From contig CP136063.1 in the NCBI GenBank assembly GCA_032622095.1, forward strand, positions 66,105,897-66,169,896: a DNA stretch of 64,000 bases, given 5' to 3'. This DNA comes from Siphonodentalium dalli (lineage: Eukaryota; Mollusca; Scaphopoda; Gadilida; Siphonodentaliidae). The translations under genes were made by a program, and so were the position numbers. The first letter of the stretch is position 1; each line of letters opens with the position of its first letter. The notes below the pieces were generated by a model. That model was not told the origin of the DNA and ran no database searches. It was given only the letters and a program-made list of their open reading frames with translations. Positions 56,693-64,000 of the stretch are shown here, one piece after another.

Positions 56693-59269
56693 CTAATTAC
56701 AGCATGTTGAAGTGAGTGATACTGGTCTGTAGTTGGATGGTTGGTGAACGTCTCCTTTCTTATAAACTGGTGTTATGTTTGCGTTCAGCCAGTCTTCTGG
56801 AAGGGTGCCGGTCTCTATAGATTTGTTGAATATGATGGTGATGGGTTTCGCCAGTACGTTGGCCAGTAATTTGAGTACTTTGTTAGGGATGTTGTCTCGA
56901 CTTGGTGCCTTTGATGGTTTTATATCTTCCAGGAGTTTCTTTATTCCTTCTTCTGTGATTTCCAGTGGTTTGATGTTTACACTGTTTTGTGGTATGGATG
57001 GTAGCTCCTCGTTAGTGTCTATGGTGAATACCGACTGGAATTGCTTATTTAGTAGCTCCGCCTTCTCTTTTGCATCGTTTGTGAGTGATGTTCCTGTTTT
57101 TAGCGGTGGCGTACCTGTTCTTTCTTGTTTTCGGGCCTTCATGTAGCTCCAGAAGGGTTTTGATGTTTTCTTTTCCTTCCCCTTCTTTATTATGGTGTTT
57201 ATGTGTTCTTGTTCTGCTTTCCTCATTTCTCTCCTACATTTTTTCTGGTGGTATTTATACTCTTTCCAACATCCTGCTTCTTTAGCTTTCCTGTGTAATC
57301 TTGCTTTTTTCCTTAGAAGCAATTTGAGTCTTCTATTTATCCATGGCAGTTGTTTGCGTCGACATCTTGGTGCTTTTGGTACTCTTTTTTCCACAACTTC
57401 TTTGATGGAATCGCGAAAGAAGTTCCACATGGTGTTGATGTTGGTATCAGTGGGAAAATCTTCTATTTGCACCGCTATCTTCTCCACATCTGCAGCTATG
57501 TCAGTCCAATTTGCCTTGTCGAATAGATATCTAGTTCTCTGTACTGGTTTATTGTAGGATGGAGTTGGAGAACAGTCAGCAATGATCATATTATGGTCTG
57601 ATATGCCAGGTATTGTAGTGGTGGATTTTATTAATGCTGGATTGTTTGTTATGATTAGGTCCAGTAGGTTTCCTTCCCTGGTTGGGTCCTCCTGTACCTG
57701 TTTGAGTCCTAGTTTCACACATACGTTGATGAGGTCATTCTGTATCTCTCGGTCTTGTGCCCCCGGCCTTACAGTCATTGTATCCCAGTCGATGTCAGGA
57801 CAATTAAAGTCTCCTCCAAGTATGAAGCTGGAGTCAGTCTTTTTCATCAGTGCTTTGATGGATTTTTCTAGATTTTCTACGTCTGATTTGGATCGATGTG
57901 CCATGTAGAAACTTCCCACGTGTATATCCTTGCCTCCTTGTATTGACAGTTTTATCCATTCAATTTCGCAGTTGGTGATATATTCTGTCTTCTCTATTGC
58001 TACTGCTTCCTGTTGAATGGCAATGAAGACTCCTCCACCCGTAGTATCTCGGTCGTTCCTATAGGCCGTATAATCTTCAGGAAAGACTTCAGCTGACTTG
58101 ATGGCATTTTGGGCTGGTTCTTTTCCTGGTTTCTTTCCTTTGAGCCATGACTCTGTACCGATGATAACATCAGGCTTTATGTAGGAGGTTGCGATTTCCA
58201 GTTCCGCTTTGTTGCTGACTAGGCTTCTACAATTAACAATTAGCAATCTGAGATTGTCTTTCCTTGGTGTGTTAAAGGTATTTTGGGATGCTAATCTGTT
58301 CGATCTTGATGCTGAGCCTAGGGTTGTGTCTGCTTTGGGACTGCTAGTATGGGTCGGGTCGAAAATTGAGTTCATACTTCGGATGGAGCTGTCTAGATGG
58401 CTTAGTGTTTGGTAGTAGTTGGAGGTACTGACTTCATAGCTATGGAATGTGAAGCTCTCGATGTTGATGCTGTCACATTTCATGCATTTCCATTCTTTGC
58501 TGGGTCTTTCTTCTAGTGATTGGACTTCTGATGTGTCTAGGTCTACGCATGAGTAGTGATGCCAAACATCACAGCTATCGCAGCATACTCCTACGTTGAC
58601 TGTCCATGTCACTGCTCCTTCGCATACTCCGCAGGGGTATACTGATTGTTCCTTTTGCTTGGTGGGAGCTTTCTTTTTTGCTTTTTTGGGCCCCGGGTTT
58701 TGTTCGATGCCAGCGATGATGAGGAGGAGGCGCAGGTGTTTTGCCGTTGTTATGTTCCCATATATCCTTTTGTGGCTATCTGTTAGGGGTATAGTATGGT
58801 TCAGGCCATACCGACCCGCATTTGTTTTATTTTTGTTGTGTAGAGCCTGGTGTTTTTGGTTTTGATGTGCATAGAGTGTAGCATGGATCAGCCCATGCCT
58901 ACCCTTCCTCTGCAGTGCCCGTTGGTAATGGGGTGAATAGAGTGTAGCATGGATCAGCCCATGCCTACCCTTTCTCTGCAGTGCCAGTTGGAGTGTGCAG
59001 GGTGTAGCATGGTACAGCCCATGCCTACCCTTTCTCTGCAGTGCCAGTTGGAGTGTGTAGGGTGTAGCATGGTACAGCCCATGCCTACCCTTTCTCTGCA
59101 GTGCTCCTGATGGTGTGGTCTGGTGTGTTTTTTGTCTGGTATGGGTTATAGCATGGTTCAGCCCATACCGACCCACATTTTGTTTACTACCAGCAGTCTT
59201 TGAGTATCTGGTTCCTGATTTTCCGGAGCCAGACTTCACTGAGTAATTCATCAGGGTGGATGCCATCAT
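56693..59269 (-). CDS. LINE ORF2: repeat peptide, 2A-like motif, PHD finger, endonuclease, RT start
   Basis: 858 codons. Residues 33-165 hold six copies of a GR[HY]GL[YIN]H[AT] repeat in a basic setting. Residues 181-194 are LLLIIAGIEQNPGP, a 2A-like sequence predicted to release the chain between G193 and P194. Residues 213-265 form a PHD finger (C-x2-C, CC-x2-C, W-H--C, C-x2-C). Residues 340-565 are an APE-type endonuclease: VNCRSL (N346), GTESWL (E373), GGDFNCPDIDW (D487, N489), LDLIITN and the terminal SDH (557-559). From 630 a basic linker leads to the RT N-terminus (APSRDNIPNKVL, NYRPVSLTSTCC). It ends at a TAG at 56693, where a 3-base insertion seems to have broken a usual CCKLLEH. The Met at 59269 lies inside ORF1 (83 nt overlap, different frame), and no later in-frame Met precedes the 2A motif. 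Confidence 0.9.
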   Translation of the reverse strand: MMASTLMNYSVKSGSGKSGTRYSKTAGSKQNVGRYGLNHAITHTRQKTHQTTPSGALQRKGRHGLYHATPYTLQLALQRKGRHGLYHATPCTLQLALQRKGRHGLIHATLYSPHYQRALQRKGRHGLIHATLYAHQNQKHQALHNKNKTNAGRYGLNHTIPLTDSHKRIYGNITTAKHLRLLLIIAGIEQNPGPKKAKKKAPTKQKEQSVYPCGVCEGAVTWTVNVGVCCDSCDVWHHYSCVDLDTSEVQSLEERPSKEWKCMKCDSINIESFTFHSYEVSTSNYYQTLSHLDSSIRSMNSIFDPTHTSSPKADTTLGSASRSNRLASQNTFNTPRKDNLRLLIVNCRSLVSNKAELEIATSYIKPDVIIGTESWLKGKKPGKEPAQNAIKSAEVFPEDYTAYRNDRDTTGGGVFIAIQQEAVAIEKTEYITNCEIEWIKLSIQGGKDIHVGSFYMAHRSKSDVENLEKSIKALMKKTDSSFILGGDFNCPDIDWDTMTVRPGAQDREIQNDLINVCVKLGLKQVQEDPTREGNLLDLIITNNPALIKSTTTIPGISDHNMIIADCSPTPSYNKPVQRTRYLFDKANWTDIAADVEKIAVQIEDFPTDTNINTMWNFFRDSIKEVVEKRVPKAPRCRRKQLPWINRRLKLLLRKKARLHRKAKEAGCWKEYKYHQKKCRREMRKAEQEHINTIIKKGKEKKTSKPFWSYMKARKQERTGTPPLKTGTSLTNDAKEKAELLNKQFQSVFTIDTNEELPSIPQNSVNIKPLEITEEGIKKLLEDIKPSKAPSRDNIPNKVLKLLANVLAKPITIIFNKSIETGTLPEDWLNANITPVYKKGDVHQPSNYRPVSLTSTCCN
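58688..58729 (-). other. 2A-like ribosome-skipping motif in LINE ORF2
   Basis: It encodes LLLIIAGIEQNPGP. The canonical motif is D-(V/I)-E-x-N-P-G-P. Here the position of D is G, while I-E-x-N-P-G-P is intact and the upstream hydrophobic helix is typical. Such sequences are known in several APE-type LINEs, some shown to be active in translation. Activity of this one is an inference. Confidence 0.85.
58787..59174 (-). repeat. Six-copy coding repeat with RNA hairpins
   Basis: Copies lie at 58787-58816, 58875-58904, 58941-58970, 59001-59030, 59061-59090 and 59144-59174; the middle four are 60-66 bp apart. In the sense RNA each has GG[C/U]AUGG and CCAU[G/A]C flanking a 5-6 nt loop, forming a stem extended outward by GGGU/ACCC-type pairs. 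The same bases encode GR[HY]GL[YIN]H[AT]. Confidence 0.85.
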
Positions 59270-59879
59270 TTCTGTACAGCTTGTAATTGTACCTGGTCTC
59301 AGTCCTGATGTTTCGCCGTGAGCGTCCTGTTACGTGCCTCTTGTACGTGCGCAGGTCGGATGAGAATTCCGGTGAGTTTTGATGGTGAGACTGGTTGACT
59401 GCCTTAATTTCGATGTTAAGTTGTCTGATTTGTTCAGTCAGTACGTTTTGGTGGTCTTCTGAGTATGCTGGGGTCTCGAGGATAGTCAATCTACAATCTT
59501 GGTGTCTTCTAATTTCTCTGTAAAGTTCTTGGTATTGTAGAGATAATTGATGGACTGTATTTTGGCCACTGATTGTGGAGTAACCGCCGGCTATAAGTTT
59601 AGTTAGGTCACACGTTCCAGTCCAAATGTAGACGTGTGTGGGTCCGTGCCTCGAGACAAATCGTCCAAAACTCTGTTTGATGAACGTGAGTCTATTGGTG
59701 GTAGATGCTCCTGATTTGTCCCAGAAGATAATTTCCTTTTCAACACTATCTTCTTTGTCCACTTTATTTTTAAGATAGCTACCTTTGCTGTCAGTTAGTA
59801 GAAGTGGTATTCTTTGCGGACCCCTCCTTGGTTTTTCCTTCTCTTTCCTCAGGAATTTGTTAAGCTTCCTTACAGTCAT
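59187..59879 (-). CDS. LINE ORF1: SGNH/esterase-like protein
   Basis: 230 codons, Met at 59879 followed by a basic head (KLNKFLRKEKEKPRRGPQR). SGNH hydrolase blocks are visible: block I LLLTDSKGSYL with candidate catalytic Ser31, block III-like YIWTGTCDLT (residues 84-93), and block V DGIHPD (205-210) with Asp205 and His208. Esterase-like domains are known in ORF1 of CR1-like LINEs, where they may help RNP assembly or membrane and lipid contact, but their role is not settled. Block III has C-D in place of the usual N-D. Its last 83 nt overlap ORF2 in another frame. The frame is intact, in contrast to ORF2. Confidence 0.85.
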   Translation of the reverse strand: MTVRKLNKFLRKEKEKPRRGPQRIPLLLTDSKGSYLKNKVDKEDSVEKEIIFWDKSGASTTNRLTFIKQSFGRFVSRHGPTHVYIWTGTCDLTKLIAGGYSTISGQNTVHQLSLQYQELYREIRRHQDCRLTILETPAYSEDHQNVLTEQIRQLNIEIKAVNQSHHQNSPEFSSDLRTYKRHVTGRSRRNIRTETRYNYKLYRNDGIHPDELLSEVWLRKIRNQILKDCW

Positions 59880-60321
59880 TTTCCATTAGTTGTTTATTCG
59901 TTGGTACAGTACGTGGTGTTGCCGGTGGTGTTTTTAAGTACCGGTGTTGCAACAGCGCCGCTTATTTCTTCATCTTTTCAGGCAAAGGTGGTATATTGGG
60001 TGCCCAGTCATAGATTTGTTAGCCACACATGATATACAATTTATATATAAACATAGGATAATAGAATTTGGGTGAGAATTGTCAGTGTCAATGGTCTTGA
60101 AAAATCGTGCGAGTTTGTGAAGAATCAACAACTCGACAGAAAACACATATTTCGAATTATTTTCATAAAATGAACGAGCAATATATCGTATCAAATGTTA
60201 TTTGTTCATAAAACATTGATTTAAAGGATATTTCATATCATATTTTCCCGATGTTAACAGATTTTTCCTTAGAATTTTCGGAGCGATATTTTTTCACGTC
60301 CGGCTTCCCGCGCAGTAGTAG
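59880..60321 (-). promoter_or_regulatory. LINE 5' untranslated region, presumed internal promoter
   Basis: 442 bp between the ORF1 Met and the 5' junction. The 5' end reads CTACTACTGCGCGGGAAGCC on the element's strand. Full-length LINEs need an internal promoter here. I see no diagnostic motif, so the assignment rests on position only. Confidence 0.5.
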
Positions 60322-60735
60322 TCTATCATATTATTTATATTTTCAACAACAAGTGACTTTAAGTTTACAATTTCAGCCTGTCCTGACTCTATCGATACGG
60401 TTTATCACATTTAAAAAAACATATTGTACACCGGTGGCGTTAACTTTACAATTTAAGCATCTACGTGATTCTATCGGTACGATTGAGTAAGGTACAACAA
60501 AAAATATAAGGGGCTCCCAATAGGTGATATATTATTTTCAGGCTATCATAGTATTTATATTTTCAACAACATATTATTACACCGGTGACTTTAAGTTTAC
60601 AATTTCAGCCTGTCCTGACCCTATGGATACGATTTATCATATTTTCAAAAACGTATTATACACCGGTGCCGTTAACTTTACAATTTCAGCATATACGTGA
60701 TTCTATTGGTACGAATGAGTAAGGTACACAAAAAA
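60322..60735. repeat. 220 bp tandem repeat, copy B, resumed after the LINE
   Basis: The rest of unit 1 (60322-60509, with its first 32 bp at 55299-55330) and unit 2 (60510-60735), matching 12468-12880. Confidence 0.85.
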
Positions 60736-60779
60736 ATATCCAAGAATATATTTCTCCATTCGACCATGAGTCTATACAT

Positions 60780-61480
60780 ATCTGTACACCAGTGTCCACC
60801 CACTTCGTGGCGGTAATAAATCCAGCCCCCGTTCCGCCGTTTAAGTGATACAGGTCGAAGTTTCTAGCTCTAGGCGCATTGCATATAAGCTCATATGGAA
60901 CTTTGGAATGGTCGTCGCGGCGTTTTGGAGAAGCTCAGAGCACCAGTTCTCCACTCTCAGTCACGAAAAACGGCACCGCGGAGTTAATCGCGTTGATAGT
61001 TAAAGAGCGTTCCTATCCGCAATGTTGTTGATAAAGGATAAAGAGCGTATGTGTGTAATGTGATTCTCACGTCTGGGTCTGGGCGTGTGCGTGTAAGACT
61101 GTACCAGACATGAGCGTGTTGTGCGACGTACTTAGGGCTTCCTACGAACAGCGGAGATTTTTATCGGGTCAGTTTTTCCGCCCGATGTGATCTTCACCTT
61201 GAAACGGGTACCCACAAATGATATATATGTGTGTATCTTTTATAGACTCGAACCGATTGAGCTCAAACTTGCTACTTACGGGAAGTGTCATGGACGGGTT
61301 AAATTGTGACCCCGACCTTGACCTTGAAAATGATCAATTCAAGGTCAAATCGGGTAAAATTTAAAAACAAACAATTAAATTAAAAAATTAAAAACAAAAA
61401 TTAATTACAAAAATTAATTAAACAAATTAAAAATTGTCATGTTTCTGACGATTGCCGCCAGTGGCGGGCTAACCTACTAG
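60780..61480 (+). mobile_element. Helitron-like element, copy B
   Basis: Counterpart of 12905-13600 with the hairpin CCGCCAGTGGCGGG and CTAG at 61477-61480. Copy B has an extra 22 bp near 60772-60793 (CTATACATATCTGTACACCA). This is the right limit of the A/B match. Confidence 0.7.
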
Positions 61481-61998
61481 TCTATCTCATATGTATTTTG
61501 AAGACCTCTGTCTGTATGTTTGTCTGTCTGTCTGTCTGTATGTTTGTCATTAATACAAATCTACGATTCTCGACCGATCGGGACGAAACTTGGTGCGTGT
61601 GTGTAGTTTGACCAGGCGGTGGACGTTGTCGTATTGGCGAGCCCGTGCGGCGCCCGCTTCGCGCATGCGCAGACGAGATCTCGGAAACGGGTAGAGCTAT
61701 CGACTTGAAATTTGGTATGTGAATGTATCTTGCACCGGATACGAATTTTATCGGGTCGCCGAGCCCGTGCGACGCCAGCTTCGCGCATGCGCAGACGAGA
61801 TCTCGGAAACGGGTGGAGCTATCGACTTGAAATTTGGTATGTTAATGTATATTGCCCCGGATACGAATTTTATCGGGTCGCCGAGCCCGTGCGACGCCAG
61901 CTTCGCGCATGCGCAGACCAAATATAGGAAACGGGTAGAGCTATCGACTTGAAATTTGGTTTTTGAATAGCCCGGACAACGTCGGGCTCATCTGCTAG
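61481..61998 (+). mobile_element. Helitron-like element with 121 bp minisatellite
   Basis: It starts TCTATCTCATATGTATTTTG, then a TCTG microsatellite, and ends with the hairpin CCCGGACAACGTCGGG plus CTAG (61995-61998). Inside are about three and a half units of 121 bp (about 61640-61960) containing CGGAAACGGGTAGAGCTATC, GACTTGAAATTTGGTATGT, ATACGAATTTTATCGGGTCG and the GC-rich TTCGCGCATGCGCAGAC. Copy A has an unrelated Helitron body at this place. Confidence 0.8.
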
Positions 61999-62989
61999 TC
62001 TATCTATACTATATATTTTGAGACTTCGTATATGTGTACTTCATAGAATCCAAAACGCGTGTACATATTGAGCTCAAACTTCCTATGTAAGTGTCAAATC
62101 CCACCGACACGACCGTGGTCGTGGTTTAGTGAAGCTCATAGCACCCGTTCTCCAATCTCAAATCACCGCAAAGGCACGGCGTGGGTTAATCAAGTGATTA
62201 TTTAATGAGCGTTTGTTTTTGACGCATCTCTATAAAGAGCGTCTGTTTCCCATTCAACGTTATTAGCATCTGCCGAGTTATACGGGAACGCAAACGTTAT
62301 CGCTCGAAATTTATTCCCTGCGAGCACGGATGGCGCGCTTTGTTTTTACAGTATATACCTTCGGTATATACCGAAATCATCCCAGATAATCACGAATATA
62401 GCATCAGATTTCTCCCCAGATATACCGTTATAAAGCTACTGGAATCTGCCAATCTACTATTAATATGTGTGTATATCTGTGGGTACTTCATAGAATCGAA
62501 AGCGCGTGTAGGAACGGGCATCCCCACGGCAATGTCGGCAAATATATATGAGTGTGTCCTTTATAGACTCGAACCGATTGAGCTCAAACTTGCTAAATAT
62601 TTACTGGGAAATTCCAGGGAATGCCGATTGAGCTCAAACTTGCTACCTACGGGAAGTGTCATATATATGTGTGTGTCCTTTATAGACTCGAACCGATTGA
62701 GCTCAAACTTGCTAAATACGGGAAGTGTCATGGACGGGTTCATTGAAAAACAAACAAAAATCGGGTAAAATTGAAAAACAAATTTAAAAAGGCACAATTA
62801 ACTCCTTGAAAAACCAAAAAAAATCGGGTAAAACTTAAAAACAACAAAAAATTCAATTAAAAAAGCACAATTAACTCATTGAAAAACAAAATAATTAACT
62901 CATTGCACAAGTGTCTCGGAACCTGTTGCAATTGCTTTTTCGAACAAAGCCATGGGACGAATGCCGCCAGTGGCGGGCTAACCTGCTAG
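61999..62989 (+). mobile_element. Helitron-like element
   Basis: It starts TCTATCTATACTATATATTT right after the previous CTAG and ends with CCGCCAGTGGCGGG and CTAG (62986-62989). CGAACCGATTGAGCTCAAAC occurs three times between 62560 and 62720. The 142-codon frame is a repeat translation. Confidence 0.75.
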
Positions 62990-63588
62990 TACTATATATT
63001 TTGAGAACTCCGTATATGTGTACTTCATAGAATCCAAAACGCGTGTAAAGATTGAGCTCAAACTTCCTATGTATGTGTCAAATCCCACCGACACGACCGT
63101 GGTCGCGGTTTAGAGAAGCTCAGAGCACCCGTTCTCCAATCTCAATTCACCGCAAAGGCACGGCGTGGGTTAATCAAGTGATTATTTAATGAGCGTTTGT
63201 TTTTGACGCATCTCTATAAAGAGCGTCTGTTTCCCATTCAACGTTATTAGCATGCATCTGCAGAGTTATACGGGAACATTGAGTGCTTGCCTATGCGGGC
63301 AGATTTATTGGAGCTCTTACAACATCATTGTTATAGTATGTATGACACTTAGGTCAGGGCTTAGGGGGGGTAGTTATAGGCATAATGCTTCTCAGAAATC
63401 CCGGTTACAAACCAACACTCACAATTTCGTATTTACGCAAACGTTATCGCTCGAAATTTATTCCCTGCGAGCACGGATGGCGCGCTTTGTTTTTACAGTA
63501 TATACCGAAATCATCCCAGATAATCATGAATATAGCATCAGATTTCTCCCCAGATATACCGTTATAAAGCTACTGGAATCTGCCAATC
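62990..63588 (+). mobile_element. Helitron-like element, interrupted
   Basis: It begins TACTATATATTTTGAGAACT after CTAG and repeats the first 500 bp of the 61999-62989 element closely, with an extra segment near 63270-63440. That segment holds GTATGACACTTAGG and is related to the CACTTAGG/CATAATGCTTCTCAGAA sequence of 28430-28530 in inverted form. At about 63589 a new element start appears before any CTAG end. Confidence 0.65.
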
Positions 63589-63612
63589 TATACTATATAT
63601 TTTGAGAACTAC

Positions 63613-63672
<60 letters not shown>

Positions 63673-64000
63673 ATATATGTGGGTACTTCATAGAATCGAA
63701 AACGCGTGTAGGAACGGGCATCCCCACGGCAATGTCGGCTTATAAGACATCTTTACTACACATGACAGCCGATGGACAATTGGTCACTATATATGTACCA
63801 AAATTACGCCGCGTTGGTGACTGGCAAATTCCAGGGAATGCCGATTGAGCTCAAACTTGCTACCTACGGGAAGTGTCATATATATGAGTGTGTCCTTTAT
63901 AGACTCGAACCGATTGAGCTCAAACTTGCTAAATATTGACTGGGAAATTCCAGGGAATGCCGATTGAGCTCAAACTTGCTACCTACGGGAAGTGTCATAT
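63589..64000 (+). mobile_element. Helitron-like element running off the window
   Basis: It starts TCTATACTATATATTTTGAG and continues with a long TA microsatellite. It carries three copies of GCCGATTGAGCTCAAACTTG or the related CGAACCGATTGAGC to the window end. No 3' end is in the window. Confidence 0.65.
63613..63662. repeat. TA microsatellite
   Basis: About 24 uninterrupted TA units followed by a short TG run. Confidence 0.95.

Larger units (their letters stand above)
55331..60321 (-). mobile_element. Nearly full-length CR1/L2-group LINE inserted in copy B
   Basis: The element reads on the minus strand: 5' untranslated region (59880-60321), ORF1, overlapping ORF2, short 3' untranslated region (55360-55401) and a tail of four CAGATA units (55331-55359). 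Copy A gives the empty site: TTATTTTCAG continues straight into TCTATCA near 12470. At most a 2 bp duplication (AG) is present. The ORF1 esterase-like domain and PHD finger point to the CR1-like lineage, in which these domains have been described. An in-frame TAG at 56693 and a frameshift near 55666 make this copy inactive, but the other motifs are intact, so insertion looks young. Confidence 0.92.
46069..61480 (+). repeat. Segmental duplication, copy B
   Basis: It matches 1-13600 in order and orientation. Copy B specifics: a 91 bp tandem duplication (about 46196-46378), absence of the 316 bp LINE and of the 2.8 kb transposon, an expanded palindromic array (49572-49974), one repeat monomer fewer near 51400, and the 5 kb LINE at 55331-60321. 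The left limit cannot be set because copy A runs off the window. Confidence 0.95.

Noticed and set aside
56082-56696. 204-codon plus-strand frame
   Set aside because: It is the antisense shadow of the LINE reverse transcriptase, whose motifs are unambiguous on the minus strand. The same applies to plus-strand frames from 56775 to 58865.
62340-62768. 142-codon plus-strand frame
   Set aside because: It is a translation of the repeated CGAACCGATTGAGCTCAAAC units in a Helitron-like element.

Overview
The window looks like AT-rich, repeat-dominated intergenic DNA from an animal genome, most likely an aquatic invertebrate such as a mollusc, another lophotrochozoan or a lancelet. The evidence is the mix of element types: a CR1/L2-type non-LTR retrotransposon with esterase-like, PHD-finger and 2A-like segments, Helitron-like elements, piggyBac and other TTAA-target elements, hAT-like and Harbinger-like elements, foldback elements and satellites. 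I find no convincing host protein-coding gene, tRNA or rRNA. Every coding signal I trust belongs to a mobile element. There is no bacterial-style operon, CRISPR array or replication origin.

Layout. Positions 1-13600 (copy A) and 46069-61480 (copy B) are two near-identical copies of one segment lying 46 kb apart in the same orientation. They differ by clean insertions and deletions. Copy A carries a 316 bp truncated LINE (1099-1414) and a 2.8 kb inverted-repeat transposon (4764-7583). Copy B carries a nearly complete 5 kb LINE (55331-60321), a 91 bp tandem duplication and an expanded palindromic array. A 100-N gap (39208-39307) lies between the copies, so uncollapsed haplotypes are a serious alternative to a true duplication. 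Shared by both copies are an older dead LINE on the minus strand, a palindromic array, a satellite of palindromic monomers (10261-10786 and 53083-53606), a 220 bp tandem repeat and a Helitron-like tail.

Between the copies lies a stack of DNA transposons: Helitron-like elements at 12905-15551, 17407-18159 and 35221-36109; a hAT-like element at 20295-20914; a 3.3 kb decayed piggyBac element at 20973-24264 that still holds the N-terminal part of its transposase (23555-23920, minus); TTAA-flanked elements at 24269-24901, 26293-26664, 28852-29549 and 44874-45241; a 1.55 kb hAT-like element nested in another repeat (27114-28668); and a Harbinger-like element (33348-34802). Many short perfect or near-perfect hairpins are scattered through the region. 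The right end (60780-64000) is a head-to-tail run of Helitron-like elements.

The most informative locus is the LINE in copy B, read on the minus strand. ORF1 (59187-59879) encodes an SGNH/esterase-like protein. ORF2 (56693-59269) overlaps it by 83 nt and encodes, in order, a basic tandem-repeat segment, a 2A-like ribosome-skipping motif ending NPGP, a PHD finger, an APE-type endonuclease and the start of a reverse transcriptase. The transcriptase continues after an in-frame TAG (55661-56692) and, after a frameshift, reaches its C-terminus at 55402. The protein repeats also form a series of RNA hairpins whose two variable paired positions change together.
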